Assembly: GCA_016182785.1 (NCBI GenBank)
Contig: JACPFU010000007.1
Coordinates: 1 to 64,000, forward strand
Direction: 5' to 3'
Source: Lysobacterales bacterium
GTDB taxonomy: Bacteria > Pseudomonadota > Gammaproteobacteria > Xanthomonadales > Ahniellaceae
Length of the DNA stretch: 64,000 bases
Made by a program: the position numbers and the translations under genes. Shown piece after piece: positions 1-9,097 of the stretch. The notes below the pieces were generated by a model. That model saw nothing but the letters and a program-made list of their open reading frames with translations. It did no database searches and was not told where the DNA came from. Within the stretch, counting starts at the first letter, position 1. Each line of letters starts with the position of its first letter.

Positions 1-2589
1 CGACAGTTCCGTCCGGATGTCGCTCGTCATCTGCCCGGTGTTGGTCGCCTGATGCCCGCCGCGGAAGATCACCCCGGTCGAGCCAACGTCGCGTTGCAGG
101 GCATCCTGAAAGCCATCGCCGTTGCCATCGCCGTTGAGCACGTTGTTTTCCTCCGAGTCCGGAAGGCCGTCGCCATCCCCATCGGGCACCTGCGTCAGCG
201 ACCACACGCCGGTGTTGGTCGCCGCGTGCAGCACCGAGGGATTGAACGGATCGATCGCCAGCGCCGTCGCCGATGCAGCTGGAAGGCCGATGCTGATCGA
301 CCGCCAGGTCATGCCCCCATCATTGCTGCGATAGACCGATCCAGGGTTGGATGCCGTGCCGACGCCGGCCGCGTACACGATGCTGGGGACACCGCGGTCG
401 ACGACGATGGTGCGAATGTCGAGCCGGGCACCGATGCCCGCGGACGCGGCAACCCAGTTGGCGCCACCATCGGTGGTCTTGTAGATCGATGCGGAGTTCG
501 GCACCGACGGTTCGAGTACCGACGCCCAGAGGATGTCGTGGTTGGTCGGGTGCATTTCCAAGGCGAGCACGTCATGGACCACGTTGCTGAATCCGGGGCG
601 GCGTGGCAGTCCGGTGTTCACGGGGGTCCAGTTCACGCCGCCGTCGTCGCTGCGAAACACGCCGGTCGGCAGGTCGGCCAGGGCGATGGCGTCGTTCGGG
701 TCCAGATCCACGAAGTCCTTGTACGTTGCTGCGTAGAGACGGTTCGGGTCGGTCGGGCTGATCCGGACGCTCAGCGGAGTGAGTACTTGCCGCAAGGCGG
801 GCCCATACGTGCTCTCCGGAAGGTCTCCGGTGATGTCCGACCAGTGCACGTCCGGTGTCAGACGAACCGGGTTCAGGGCGGTCACATCGATGTCGTCCGA
901 CCGGATGATGCGGTGCGTGTAGCGGTAGGCGCCGCCGCCGAGCGAAATGCGGTGGCCATTCGAGGTCGCCACCATGCGCTTCAGCGTGCCGCTGGTGCAG
1001 GGCTCGGGCGAGAGCGGGATGGTGCAGGAGTGCGGATCGAGTTCGATATCCCGCACGGTTCCGAGATCGGGGTAGTCGTTCGGCGGACTGCCGCGTCGCG
1101 GCAGATCGCCGTCGATCCGAACCCAGGACAGTCCGCCATTGGTCGAACGCACAATTCCGGCGTGGCGCGCCTGTGTCGAACCGGAGGGGGCTCTGCCGCT
1201 GGCATAGAGCACGCTGCTGGCGATCTCGCCCGATGTAGTGCCGACGCGCAGCGGATCGAAGCGCAACGCCCGCACCGTCGGCAGATGCAGCCCGGAGTTG
1301 CTGGACAGCCAGGAAACACCGCCATCGGGCGAGACGAATACGCCGGGTGTCGTGTAGTAGGCATCCTGGAAGCCCGCGTACAGGCGCTGGCCGTTGCCGG
1401 CAACGCCGATCGTCGATGGATTGGGATGCACGGCAATCGCACGCAGCCCGACCGCTGCCAAGCCTTGCTGCAGACTGACATTGGACCAGTTCATCCCCAG
1501 ATCCACCGAGCGGTAGAGGCCACCCCCGTAGCTCGCGAACCAGAGGCTGCTGCCCGCGGCCGGGAAATCGGGGGACGCCACCACGTCCATGCCGCGGCTG
1601 GGAAGCGTCTGTCCAGTCGCGGGGTCGACGAACGACGAATTCGCCGCAAGTCCCGTGTTGCGCATTGTCAGAGTCGCGCCGCCATCGACGGAGAACGCGA
1701 TGCCCGATGGCTGGGTCATGAGCACGGTGTCGGCCTGGGTTGGGTCCGTCACCAGGTGCTCGCAATAGGTTCCGATCGTGCTCCAGGTCTGGCCGTTGTC
1801 ATCGCTGCGCACCAGGCCTTCATCGGAAATGCAGGCGTAGACGCGGCTCCCGGCGCCGAACGCGAAATCCGATGCCATCGGGATGTAGCCCGGGTTGACG
1901 GCCGGCGCATGCACCGCAACGAAGTGCTGGCCGCCATCGCTGCTGCGGAACACCACGTCCGGCGAAACCGATGGTGCCGGCGTGGGCAGAAGGTAGTCGG
2001 TCCCGGCGAGCACGATCGCGGGATCTTCGGGATCATGGGCGATGGTGATGAATCCCTTGCCGGGCGGAATCCCGACTGCCGGGACGAAGCTGGCGCCGCC
2101 GTCGGTACTGCGAAGGACCATCACGCCCGGGTCGGGAAAGACGTATTGCTCGTAGGACGTCATCGCCAGCATCAGCGTTCCGACACTGCCGGGCGCGTCT
2201 ACCAGGTGATAGGCGAGCAGCGAAGCCGGGACCTGGAATCCGGTCGGCGTCCAGTTGTCGCCCCGGTCAGCCGAGTGGTACAGCAACCCCGCATCGTCGA
2301 ACACATACAGGTTGGCGGGCGCGTCCTGGTCCAGCGCGAATGCGCGGCCGCTGACGGCACTCGGGATGCCGTGCTCGATGCGAACCCAGGAAGTGGCGCC
2401 GTCCTGGGTGCGAAACAGTCCACCCACGGACGATGTGTACATGGTGAACGGGTTGTCCGGGTCGATGTGCAGCTGCAACGTGCTGCCGCCATAGGGGCCG
2501 TGCGAGGACCACCGGCCGTCGTCGGCCAGCGGAGCATGGATGCTGGCCAGCAGCCCGCACGAGACAAGCAACCATCTTCCGAGCTTCAT
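1..2589 (-). CDS. Exported BNR/VPS10-like repeat protein, paralog 1 (C-terminus beyond window)
   Basis: The frame is open from an ATG at 2589 down to base 1, so about 863 residues are visible and the C-terminus lies outside. The N-terminus MKLGRWLLVSCGLLASIHA followed by PLADDG is a signal peptide, so the protein is exported. The body repeats the sialidase/VPS10-type pattern in which a gene for a blade carries SxDGGxxW and 'DP..P...Y..' segments. Near the visible end it has a DG-rich, calcium-binding-like stretch and then a TGVIFR segment that is also present in the two genes that follow. All three genes have the same architecture, so they are tandem duplicates. No catalytic residues can be assigned; a surface or secreted binding role is an inference. 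A GGGGGAAC Shine-Dalgarno sequence lies just upstream of the ATG. Confidence 0.85.
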   Translation of the reverse strand, partial: MKLGRWLLVSCGLLASIHAPLADDGRWSSHGPYGGSTLQLHIDPDNPFTMYTSSVGGLFRTQDGATSWVRIEHGIPSAVSGRAFALDQDAPANLYVFDDAGLLYHSADRGDNWTPTGFQVPASLLAYHLVDAPGSVGTLMLAMTSYEQYVFPDPGVMVLRSTDGGASFVPAVGIPPGKGFITIAHDPEDPAIVLAGTDYLLPTPAPSVSPDVVFRSSDGGQHFVAVHAPAVNPGYIPMASDFAFGAGSRVYACISDEGLVRSDDNGQTWSTIGTYCEHLVTDPTQADTVLMTQPSGIAFSVDGGATLTMRNTGLAANSSFVDPATGQTLPSRGMDVVASPDFPAAGSSLWFASYGGGLYRSVDLGMNWSNVSLQQGLAAVGLRAIAVHPNPSTIGVAGNGQRLYAGFQDAYYTTPGVFVSPDGGVSWLSSNSGLHLPTVRALRFDPLRVGTTSGEIASSVLYASGRAPSGSTQARHAGIVRSTNGGLSWVRIDGDLPRRGSPPNDYPDLGTVRDIELDPHSCTIPLSPEPCTSGTLKRMVATSNGHRISLGGGAYRYTHRIIRSDDIDVTALNPVRLTPDVHWSDITGDLPESTYGPALRQVLTPLSVRISPTDPNRLYAATYKDFVDLDPNDAIALADLPTGVFRSDDGGVNWTPVNTGLPRRPGFSNVVHDVLALEMHPTNHDILWASVLEPSVPNSASIYKTTDGGANWVAASAGIGARLDIRTIVVDRGVPSIVYAAGVGTASNPGSVYRSNDGGMTWRSISIGLPAASATALAIDPFNPSVLHAATNTGVWSLTQVPDGDGDGLPDSEENNVLNGDGNGDGFQDALQRDVGSTGVIFRGGHQATNTGQMTSDIRTELS

Positions 2590-2612
2590 GATGCAGTTCC
2601 CCCGTGGGCAGT

Positions 2613-2656
2613 TCCCCTTTGCCTGTTCATACGCGGGATGCGGTTCGATCTTTCGG
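2613..2656 (-). promoter_or_regulatory. 44-bp upstream element shared with the delta-60 gene
   Basis: Read on the minus strand, this element begins CCGAAAGATC, then CCGCATC, CGTATG and GGCAAAGG, and ends 24 bp before the start of the propeller gene. The same ordered blocks with identical spacing recur at 38053-38096, upstream of another exported propeller gene; I count 35 of 44 identical bases by eye. It may be an alternative-sigma promoter with CGTATG as the -10 region, or a leader element. This function is inferred. Confidence 0.5.
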
Positions 2657-2821
2657 TCACCCGGAACAGTTTCTGGAACCAGGCTGTGCCGAACGCGGCC
2701 AGCGCACAATCGCACTTCGGCGCTCTCCCTCGGAGCGGGCTGCACCGGTCCGGCCAATGTCAGCAGAGCCGCGATCCGTAGCGGCTGCGCTCCTTTCCGC
2801 GACATTGCTGCCGGCGTCTGC

Positions 2822-5800
2822 TCATTGATCGCAGCTGGGCGGGCCGGTGTCCGGGTTGGTTTCCAGGCTGTCGCGGAACAGGCGGTCGTCGTAGCAGGCG
2901 GGTCCGCCCATGAACAGGATCGAATCGTTCACCGGGCGGTAGCTGCCGAACTGGTTGGCATCAAGCGTCAGGCGCCAGGTGTTGTTGGTGGGCGGCAGCA
3001 GCGCAGCGCGTTGGCCGAAGCCATACCAGCCGATCGACGCGTCGTCTCCAGGCGTGCCGGGGCCGCGGTAGCGGAAACTCCAGCCGTACTCGGCGGCGAA
3101 ATTGCTGCCGTGATAGACCAGATCGACGATGGCGCGGCTGCAACGCTGCACCTCAAACCGGGCCATCTCGCGCAGGTAACGGTAGTAGCGCGGTCCGCCA
3201 CTGACATAGTCGCGTCCATGCTGGACGGAATACGCACGCTGCATGTCGGTTGCCTGGCTGCAGCCGTTCGCGCCGGCGGGCACCGACAGTTCGACACGCA
3301 CGTCGATGGTTGCCTGTCCGGTGTTCGTGACCTGAGCGGGCGCGCGGAAGATGACGCCAGTGGAGCCGACATCGCGTTGCGCTGCGTCCGGCAGTCCGTC
3401 GCCATTGCCATCGCCATTCAGTACGTTGTTTTCCTCGCTGTCGGGAATGCCATCGCCATCCGCGTCCGGCACCTGGGTCAGCGACCACACGCCGGAGTTG
3501 GTGCCGGCATGCAGCAGCGATGGGTTGAATGGGTCCAGCGTGAGGGCCAGGGCCGAATCCGCCGGCAGGCCGATGCTGATCGAGTGCCAGTTCACGCCAC
3601 CGTCGTCGCTCTTGTAGACCGAGCCTGGATTCGAGGGCGTGCCGGCGCCGGCGGCATAGACGATGTTCGGATCGCCCGGATCGACCAGGAGATCGCGAAT
3701 GTCCACGCGTGCCGCGATCCCCGCAGCCGACTCGACCCAGGTCGCGCCGCCGTTGGTGGTCTTGTAGATCGAGGCCGAGTTCGGCGTCTCGAAGTCGATG
3801 ACCGTGGCCCACAGGATGTCGTGGTTGGTTGGGTGCATCTCCAGCGCCAGCACGTCGAACACGACATTGCTGAAGCCCGCGTTGCGCGGCAGGCCGGTAT
3901 TGACCGGGAGCCAGTTGACGCCGCCATTGATGGTCTTGAACACGCCGGTGTGGATGTCAGCAAAGGTGATCGCGTCGCCGAGGTCGTAGTCGATGAAGCT
4001 CTTGTAGGTGCCGACGTACATCACGTTCGGGTCGCTCGGGCTGATCAGCACGTTTACCGGCGTCAACAGTTGCCCGAGGACGCCCAGGGTGTTGGTGCTT
4101 GGCGTCAAGTCACCGCTGATGTCGGTCCAGTTCACGTCAAGCGTGCCGCGCAGCGGGTGGGTGGCGGTGGTGTCGATGTTGTCCGAGCGGATAATGCGGT
4201 GGGTGAGGGTGACCACGCCACCGACGGCCGCAGACTGATTGCCGTTGGTGGTCGCCACCATGCGCTTGAGGGTGCCGCTGGTGCAGGCGGCGGGCGCGAG
4301 CGGGATCGTGCAGGAGCGCGGATCGAGGCGGATGTCGCGCACCGTGCCGAGCTGGATGTAGTCGTTCGGCGGCGTGCCGCGCCGTGGCAGGTCACCATCG
4401 AGCTTCGCCCAGCTCAGGCCGCCGGTGATGGAGCGGTAGATGCCGCCGTTGCGCGAGCGCAGCGTTGCCAGGCTGGAGCGACCGCTGGCATAGAGGTAGC
4501 TCGACGAGACCTGCCCGGCGCTGGTGCCGGCGCGCAAGGGATCGATGGTCAGCGCGCGGATGGTGGCGGCTTCGAGGCCGTTGTTGGCCGTTGCCCAGCT
4601 GGCGCCGCCATTGCTCGACCCGAAGATGCCGGAGGTCGAATAGAACGCATCGCTGAAGCCCGCGTACAGGCGTTGGCCGGTACCGCCGCCGCCGATCGTG
4701 GCCGGGTTGGTATGCACCAGCACGGCGCGGGTATTGACCGCGGCGAGGCCGTCGTTGATGCCGGCATTGCTCCAGTTCAGGCCGGCATCGAGGCTGCGGA
4801 ATACGCCACCGCCATCGCTTGCGATCCACAGGCCCGAACCGGGCGCCGGGAACCCGGGAGACGCGGTCAGGCCGTTCACCACCGCCGGCAACGGTGCCGC
4901 GGTTGCCGGATCGAGATAGCTGGGATTCGGGCTCAGGCCGGTGTTGCGTGGCGTCCAGCTCAAGCCGCCGTCGACCGAGACCGAGAAGCCGTTGGCGTCG
5001 GAATAGACCTCGTCGGCGATGCTCGGGTGCGCGATCAGGTGATTCGAGTTTCCGGTGACGGCGTTCCAGCTGCCGCCGTCGTTGTCGCTGCGCAGGTTGC
5101 CGACCGCGGGGTCGCCGGCGCCGACATAGACGCGGCTCCCGGCGCCGAACGCGATCGCGCCGACCCTCGGGATGTAGCCGGGATTGACGCCGGGGGCGAA
5201 CACTGGACCGAAGCTGAGCCCACCATCGGTGCTGCGGAAGAGCACGTTCGGCGACACCGGCGGCGCCGGGGTCGGATACAGGTAGTCGGTGCCGGCCAGC
5301 ACCAGCAGCGGATTGGCCGGATCGAAGGCGAGGCTGGCGAAACCCAGGCTGTTCGGGATGCCGGCGACCGCGTTGAAGCTGGCACCGGAATCGGTGCTGC
5401 GACGGATCATCACGTCGGCGCTCGGAAACGTTTCCTGGTCGAAGGCAGATAGCGCGAGCATCACCTGGCCGCCCGCTCCCGGAACATCCTCGATGCGCGT
5501 GGCGACCAGGTTCGCGGGCACGCTGTATCCGGTGGGCGCCCAGTTGTCGCCGCCATCGGCGCTGCGATAGAGGATGCCGAGCTTGTCGAAGGCGTACAGG
5601 GTTCCCGGCAGGTCCGGATCGAGCGTGAACGGCGTGCCGATGGCGGAATTGGCGATGCCGTTCTCGATCCGCGCCCAGCTCAAGCCGCCATCGAGCGAAC
5701 GAAACAGTCCGCCGCGCGTGGAGGCGTAGAGGGTGAATGCGTTGGCCGGATCGAAGCGCACCTCGTAGATCACGCCGCCGAACGGGCCATTGCTGGTCCA

Positions 5801-5878
5801 GGCGCCGGGGCCTGCCCAGGCCGCGCCGATGAGGAGCGCCAGGCTGGCGATGGTGGTCAGGAAACGCAGGGCTGGCAT
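2822..5878 (-). CDS. Exported BNR/VPS10-like repeat protein, paralog 2
   Basis: This 1018-residue protein starts at an ATG at 5878, where MPALRFLTTIASLALLIGAAWA forms a clear signal peptide and a GAGAG ribosome site lies upstream. An in-frame upstream ATG would add 111 Arg/Ser/Ala-rich residues overlapping the next gene and is rejected. About residues 25-800 are beta-propeller-like repeats with SxDGGxxW turns. Then follows a DADGDGIPDSEE calcium-binding-type segment, GDGNGDG, the conserved TGVIFR block, and a beta-rich C-terminal domain ending GGPAC...RLFRDSLE. The close match to its two neighbours indicates gene duplication. Enzymatic function is not evident; related repeat proteins include sialidases and xyloglucanases, but no catalytic signature was recognised. 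Confidence 0.85.
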   Translation of the reverse strand: MPALRFLTTIASLALLIGAAWAGPGAWTSNGPFGGVIYEVRFDPANAFTLYASTRGGLFRSLDGGLSWARIENGIANSAIGTPFTLDPDLPGTLYAFDKLGILYRSADGGDNWAPTGYSVPANLVATRIEDVPGAGGQVMLALSAFDQETFPSADVMIRRSTDSGASFNAVAGIPNSLGFASLAFDPANPLLVLAGTDYLYPTPAPPVSPNVLFRSTDGGLSFGPVFAPGVNPGYIPRVGAIAFGAGSRVYVGAGDPAVGNLRSDNDGGSWNAVTGNSNHLIAHPSIADEVYSDANGFSVSVDGGLSWTPRNTGLSPNPSYLDPATAAPLPAVVNGLTASPGFPAPGSGLWIASDGGGVFRSLDAGLNWSNAGINDGLAAVNTRAVLVHTNPATIGGGGTGQRLYAGFSDAFYSTSGIFGSSNGGASWATANNGLEAATIRALTIDPLRAGTSAGQVSSSYLYASGRSSLATLRSRNGGIYRSITGGLSWAKLDGDLPRRGTPPNDYIQLGTVRDIRLDPRSCTIPLAPAACTSGTLKRMVATTNGNQSAAVGGVVTLTHRIIRSDNIDTTATHPLRGTLDVNWTDISGDLTPSTNTLGVLGQLLTPVNVLISPSDPNVMYVGTYKSFIDYDLGDAITFADIHTGVFKTINGGVNWLPVNTGLPRNAGFSNVVFDVLALEMHPTNHDILWATVIDFETPNSASIYKTTNGGATWVESAAGIAARVDIRDLLVDPGDPNIVYAAGAGTPSNPGSVYKSDDGGVNWHSISIGLPADSALALTLDPFNPSLLHAGTNSGVWSLTQVPDADGDGIPDSEENNVLNGDGNGDGLPDAAQRDVGSTGVIFRAPAQVTNTGQATIDVRVELSVPAGANGCSQATDMQRAYSVQHGRDYVSGGPRYYRYLREMARFEVQRCSRAIVDLVYHGSNFAAEYGWSFRYRGPGTPGDDASIGWYGFGQRAALLPPTNNTWRLTLDANQFGSYRPVNDSILFMGGPACYDDRLFRDSLETNPDTGPPSCDQ

Positions 5879-5939
5879 GGGGGACTCTCGTGGGCGTGGA
5901 AGGCTCTGCACAGCGTACGGAGAAGGCGTCGCGGAACTG

Positions 5940-8915
5940 TCACGGGGCGCACCAGGGGATGACCACAGGCGCATCCTCGAAGCCGTCGGCAAACAGGCGG
6001 CTGTCGATGCAGGCGGGCCCACCGACGAAGCGGATCGCGTCCGGCTCCGGCCGATAGCTGCCCGGGCCTTGTGCGACCAGCGGCAGGCGCCAGGTCGAGT
6101 TGCCGATGCGTTGCATGCTGGCGGGCTCGAACCAGCCAACCTGTTCCAGATCGCCCGGGTCGGCCGGCCCGAACAGGCGGAAGCTCCAGCCGGGCAGGCT
6201 GAAGTCGGCACCGTGGTAGGTGAGGTCCACGACCGCGGTGGCGCAGTCGGTGATGTCGAACTGGCGTGCCGGCAGCGGGTGCTCGATGGTCAGGCCGGTG
6301 ACAGGGTCGACATCGATGGTGAGTTCGTCCGGCGCGATCGCGGACACGTCGACCGCCTGGCTGCACGGGTTTGCGCCCGGTCCGGTGCCGGAGACGATGC
6401 TGCTGGTGATGATTCCGCTCGGGCCCGAGCCGCGGAATATCACGCCAGTGGACCCGACGTCGCGCTGCAGCGAATCCATGAAGCCATCGCCGTTGCCATC
6501 CCCAGGGCCGGTGACGCCGCCCGGCACGTCCGGTGCCTGGTCCTCGACGCTGTCGGGCACGCCGTCGCCGTCCTGGTCGGGCCGGCGGGTGATGGTGTGG
6601 ACGCCGGTATCGGTGCCGGCATAGATCTGGTTCGGGTCGTGCGGATCGACCGCGACCGTGTACGCAGACTCGGCCGGCAGTCCGACGCTGATCGACAGCC
6701 AGCGCATGCTCTGGGTGCCGGTGTCGAACACGCCGCGGTAGACCGCGCCGGGGTTGGCGCCATTGCCGCCGGCGGCGGCATAGAGCACGTTGCTGTTCTG
6801 CGGGTCGAAGGCGAGGTCGCGCAGTTCCAGGCTGGGGTTGATGCCGGAGTCGGCGGCCTGCCAGCTCACGCCACGATTGGCGCTGCGCAGGATGGTCGAG
6901 GACTGCGAGTGGGTGGGGTCGTACATCGCGATCCAGAACACGTTCGGGTTGGTCGGGTCGATCAGGAAGTCGACCACGTCGAGCGATGCGTTCGGATAGG
7001 GCTGGTCGTCGGGGTCGAGCTTGGCCGGAAGGTTGTTGAAGCGCTGCCAGGTGGCGCCGGCGTTGGTCGAGTAGAACAGGCCGCTGGCGCGGGTGATGTC
7101 GACGACGGTGCCGTTGCCGGTGTTGAAATCGAAGAACGAGGATTCGGTGCCGACGAACACGGTGTCGACATTGGCCGGGTCGACCGCCACCACCGTGGGC
7201 GTGACGCGCTGCTCCACTTCGAGGATGCCGCCGATGAACACCAGGCTGCTGGGCGGGAAACCGGGGTGGCCATCAAGCGCGGTCCAGGTGCTGCCGCGGT
7301 CGTCGCTGCGCATCACGCGATGGCCGGTAGTGGACGACTCCGCCGCGGCCCAGGTGCGTCCGAAGCCGACCGCATAGAGCCGATCGAGCGGACCGCCACC
7401 GCCGAGCAGGCACGGGGGCGAGCTGCAAGTGTGCGGGTCGAGCGCGAGGCCACGCACGGCACCGAGGTCGAAGTTCAGCACCGGCGGCAGGTTGCCTTCG
7501 AGCAGCGACCAGGTCTGGCCGCCGCTGTCGCTGCGAAACAGCGCGTGATTGCGGTAGAGGTCGCCGAAGCTGTTCGAGGCGCGTCCGGCGGCGTACACCG
7601 TGGTGCCGAGCACGGTGCCGGTGGTGTTGGGGTCGATCACGATGGCCTGAATGTCGGCGGCGGCGAGTCCGGCATTGGTCGGCGCCCACGAGGCGGAGCC
7701 ATCGGACGAGGCGTAGAGCGCGGGCGAGGACACCGAGAACGTCGCCTGCCCGGCCCAGATCTGTTGCGACTGCTGCGGATGGATGGCCAGCGCGCGGATG
7801 GCCGCGCCGGCGGGTGGTCGCGAGATCGCGCTCCAGGTGCCGGGCCCGACCGCGCCGAACTGGTACAGCCCGGCGCCCTCGGTGCTCGCGAACAGACGCG
7901 GGGTCGCGCCGCCGCGCCACGCCAGTCGTGCGACACCCGCCATGATCGGGCTGCCGCCGCCGCTGTAGGTCGTATTCGGGGTGAGGCCGTTGGAGAAGGA
8001 GGTGAGCGTGTACGAGGGCATGGTGTAGTCGATGCGGACCACGCCGATGCCGCCACCGGCCCAGGCACGTCCGGCCACGGCCCGGTCCGCCACCACGGTG
8101 CCGGCGCCGTTGACGCCGGTGTTGCGCCAGGTGGCCCCAGCGTCATTGCTGTGGAATACCGAGTAGCCGCCGACCAGCGCCCAGATGTCGCCCGCAGGGC
8201 CAAACGAGATCTGCGTGACCTCGAGTCGATAGCCGCTGCCAGACGTGAAGTTGCTTGGCAGCGGCGTGAAACTCAGGCCGCCGTTGGTGCTGCGCCAGAC
8301 TGCATCGCCCTCGGTCGTCGGGTCGCCATCCAGACCGACCAGCACGGTGTTGTGGCTCGCGTCCGCGGGATCGAAGGCGATGGCCTTGACCGCCACTTCG
8401 GGCAGCAGGCCGATGCCGATCTGCATGAAATCGAGGCCGCAGTTCGGTGATCCGAACAGCATGGTGCCGCTACCGCCGGTGTCGGTCGCGGTGCCGAGCA
8501 GCAGCTTGCAGGCGACGCCGGGCACATCGACGATCGTGGACGGGTGCACGTTGCTCGGCAGGCTCTCGGGCAGGATCGCCCAGTTGTTGCCGCGATTGGT
8601 ACTGCGGTAGATGCGGCTCCAGGAATCGAAGGTGTAGAGCGTCGTCGGCTGCTCGGCATCGAGCGCGAGCGGCAGCGGGTTCGAGGAATCGGCGACGATG
8701 CCGGTACCGGCGTCTTCCCAGGTGAACCCGCTATCCATCGAGCGGTAGACGCCACCGAAGGTCGTCGCGTAGCCGCGGCTCGGGTCGGTCGGATCGAACA
8801 CCACCTCGTGCACGCGGCCACCGAGCGGTCCGGCGCTGGTCCATTCGGCATCGCCGGCGTGGGCGCCGAGTGCGCCAATCATCAGGATCGTGGCCACCAA
8901 CCGAGTGCAATGCAT
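5940..8915 (-). CDS. Exported BNR/VPS10-like repeat protein, paralog 3
   Basis: This 991-residue protein starts at an ATG at 8915, preceded by a GAAGGAAA ribosome site. MHCTRLVATILMIGALGAHA is the signal peptide. The longer in-frame start at 9053 is rejected because it precedes the ribosome site and adds no signal sequence. The layout matches paralogs 1 and 2: propeller-type repeats, a DQDGDGVPDS and GDGNGDG acidic segment, the TGVIFRG block, then a C-terminal domain with GGPAC.DSRLFADGFE. The final LFADGFE resembles the terminal motif of the delta-60 protein at 35831-38047. The gene lies 61 bp upstream of paralog 2 in the same direction, so co-transcription is likely. Function is unknown beyond being a secreted or surface repeat protein. 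Confidence 0.86.
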   Translation of the reverse strand: MHCTRLVATILMIGALGAHAGDAEWTSAGPLGGRVHEVVFDPTDPSRGYATTFGGVYRSMDSGFTWEDAGTGIVADSSNPLPLALDAEQPTTLYTFDSWSRIYRSTNRGNNWAILPESLPSNVHPSTIVDVPGVACKLLLGTATDTGGSGTMLFGSPNCGLDFMQIGIGLLPEVAVKAIAFDPADASHNTVLVGLDGDPTTEGDAVWRSTNGGLSFTPLPSNFTSGSGYRLEVTQISFGPAGDIWALVGGYSVFHSNDAGATWRNTGVNGAGTVVADRAVAGRAWAGGGIGVVRIDYTMPSYTLTSFSNGLTPNTTYSGGGSPIMAGVARLAWRGGATPRLFASTEGAGLYQFGAVGPGTWSAISRPPAGAAIRALAIHPQQSQQIWAGQATFSVSSPALYASSDGSASWAPTNAGLAAADIQAIVIDPNTTGTVLGTTVYAAGRASNSFGDLYRNHALFRSDSGGQTWSLLEGNLPPVLNFDLGAVRGLALDPHTCSSPPCLLGGGGPLDRLYAVGFGRTWAAAESSTTGHRVMRSDDRGSTWTALDGHPGFPPSSLVFIGGILEVEQRVTPTVVAVDPANVDTVFVGTESSFFDFNTGNGTVVDITRASGLFYSTNAGATWQRFNNLPAKLDPDDQPYPNASLDVVDFLIDPTNPNVFWIAMYDPTHSQSSTILRSANRGVSWQAADSGINPSLELRDLAFDPQNSNVLYAAAGGNGANPGAVYRGVFDTGTQSMRWLSISVGLPAESAYTVAVDPHDPNQIYAGTDTGVHTITRRPDQDGDGVPDSVEDQAPDVPGGVTGPGDGNGDGFMDSLQRDVGSTGVIFRGSGPSGIITSSIVSGTGPGANPCSQAVDVSAIAPDELTIDVDPVTGLTIEHPLPARQFDITDCATAVVDLTYHGADFSLPGWSFRLFGPADPGDLEQVGWFEPASMQRIGNSTWRLPLVAQGPGSYRPEPDAIRFVGGPACIDSRLFADGFEDAPVVIPWCAP

Positions 8916-9029
8916 GGCGGGGTTTCCTTCAGGATGTGGCCGCATCGTAGCGCGATGCCGCGGTTGCGTCCGCACGCCCGCCGCCACTTCTGAGCTGGTC
9001 TCGGCATGAGTCTTGCTATCCGCTCTGCA

Positions 9030-9074
9030 GTCACATTCCGTGACCCAGCACACGATTGTGATATTGTTTCACAA
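9030..9074. promoter_or_regulatory. Two inverted repeats between divergent protease and propeller genes
   Basis: Two perfect palindromic sites lie in the 182-bp divergent intergenic region. GTCAC-N5-GTGAC spans 9030-9044 and TTGTGA-N7-TCACAA spans 9056-9074. The second ends 23 bp before the protease ATG. It resembles a CRP/Clp site but has a 7-base rather than the usual 6-base spacer between TGTGA and TCACA. Binding by any particular regulator is an inference. Confidence 0.4.
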
Positions 9075-9097
9075 CAACGAGTCCGCCGGGGGATTCC

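Noticed and set aside
2586-2630. A 14-codon upstream frame overlapping the start of the first propeller gene by 4 bp
   Set aside because: It has no convincing ribosome site, begins inside the putative promoter core, and the matching ATG before the delta-60 gene does not give a short closed frame.
52-8450. Long open frames on the plus strand (52-2781, 2540-5452, 5790-8450) opposite the propeller genes
   Set aside because: They are rich in Arg, Gly, Val and His without domains or signal peptides. The opposite frames have signal peptides, ribosome sites and mutual homology, so these are antisense open frames caused by high GC.
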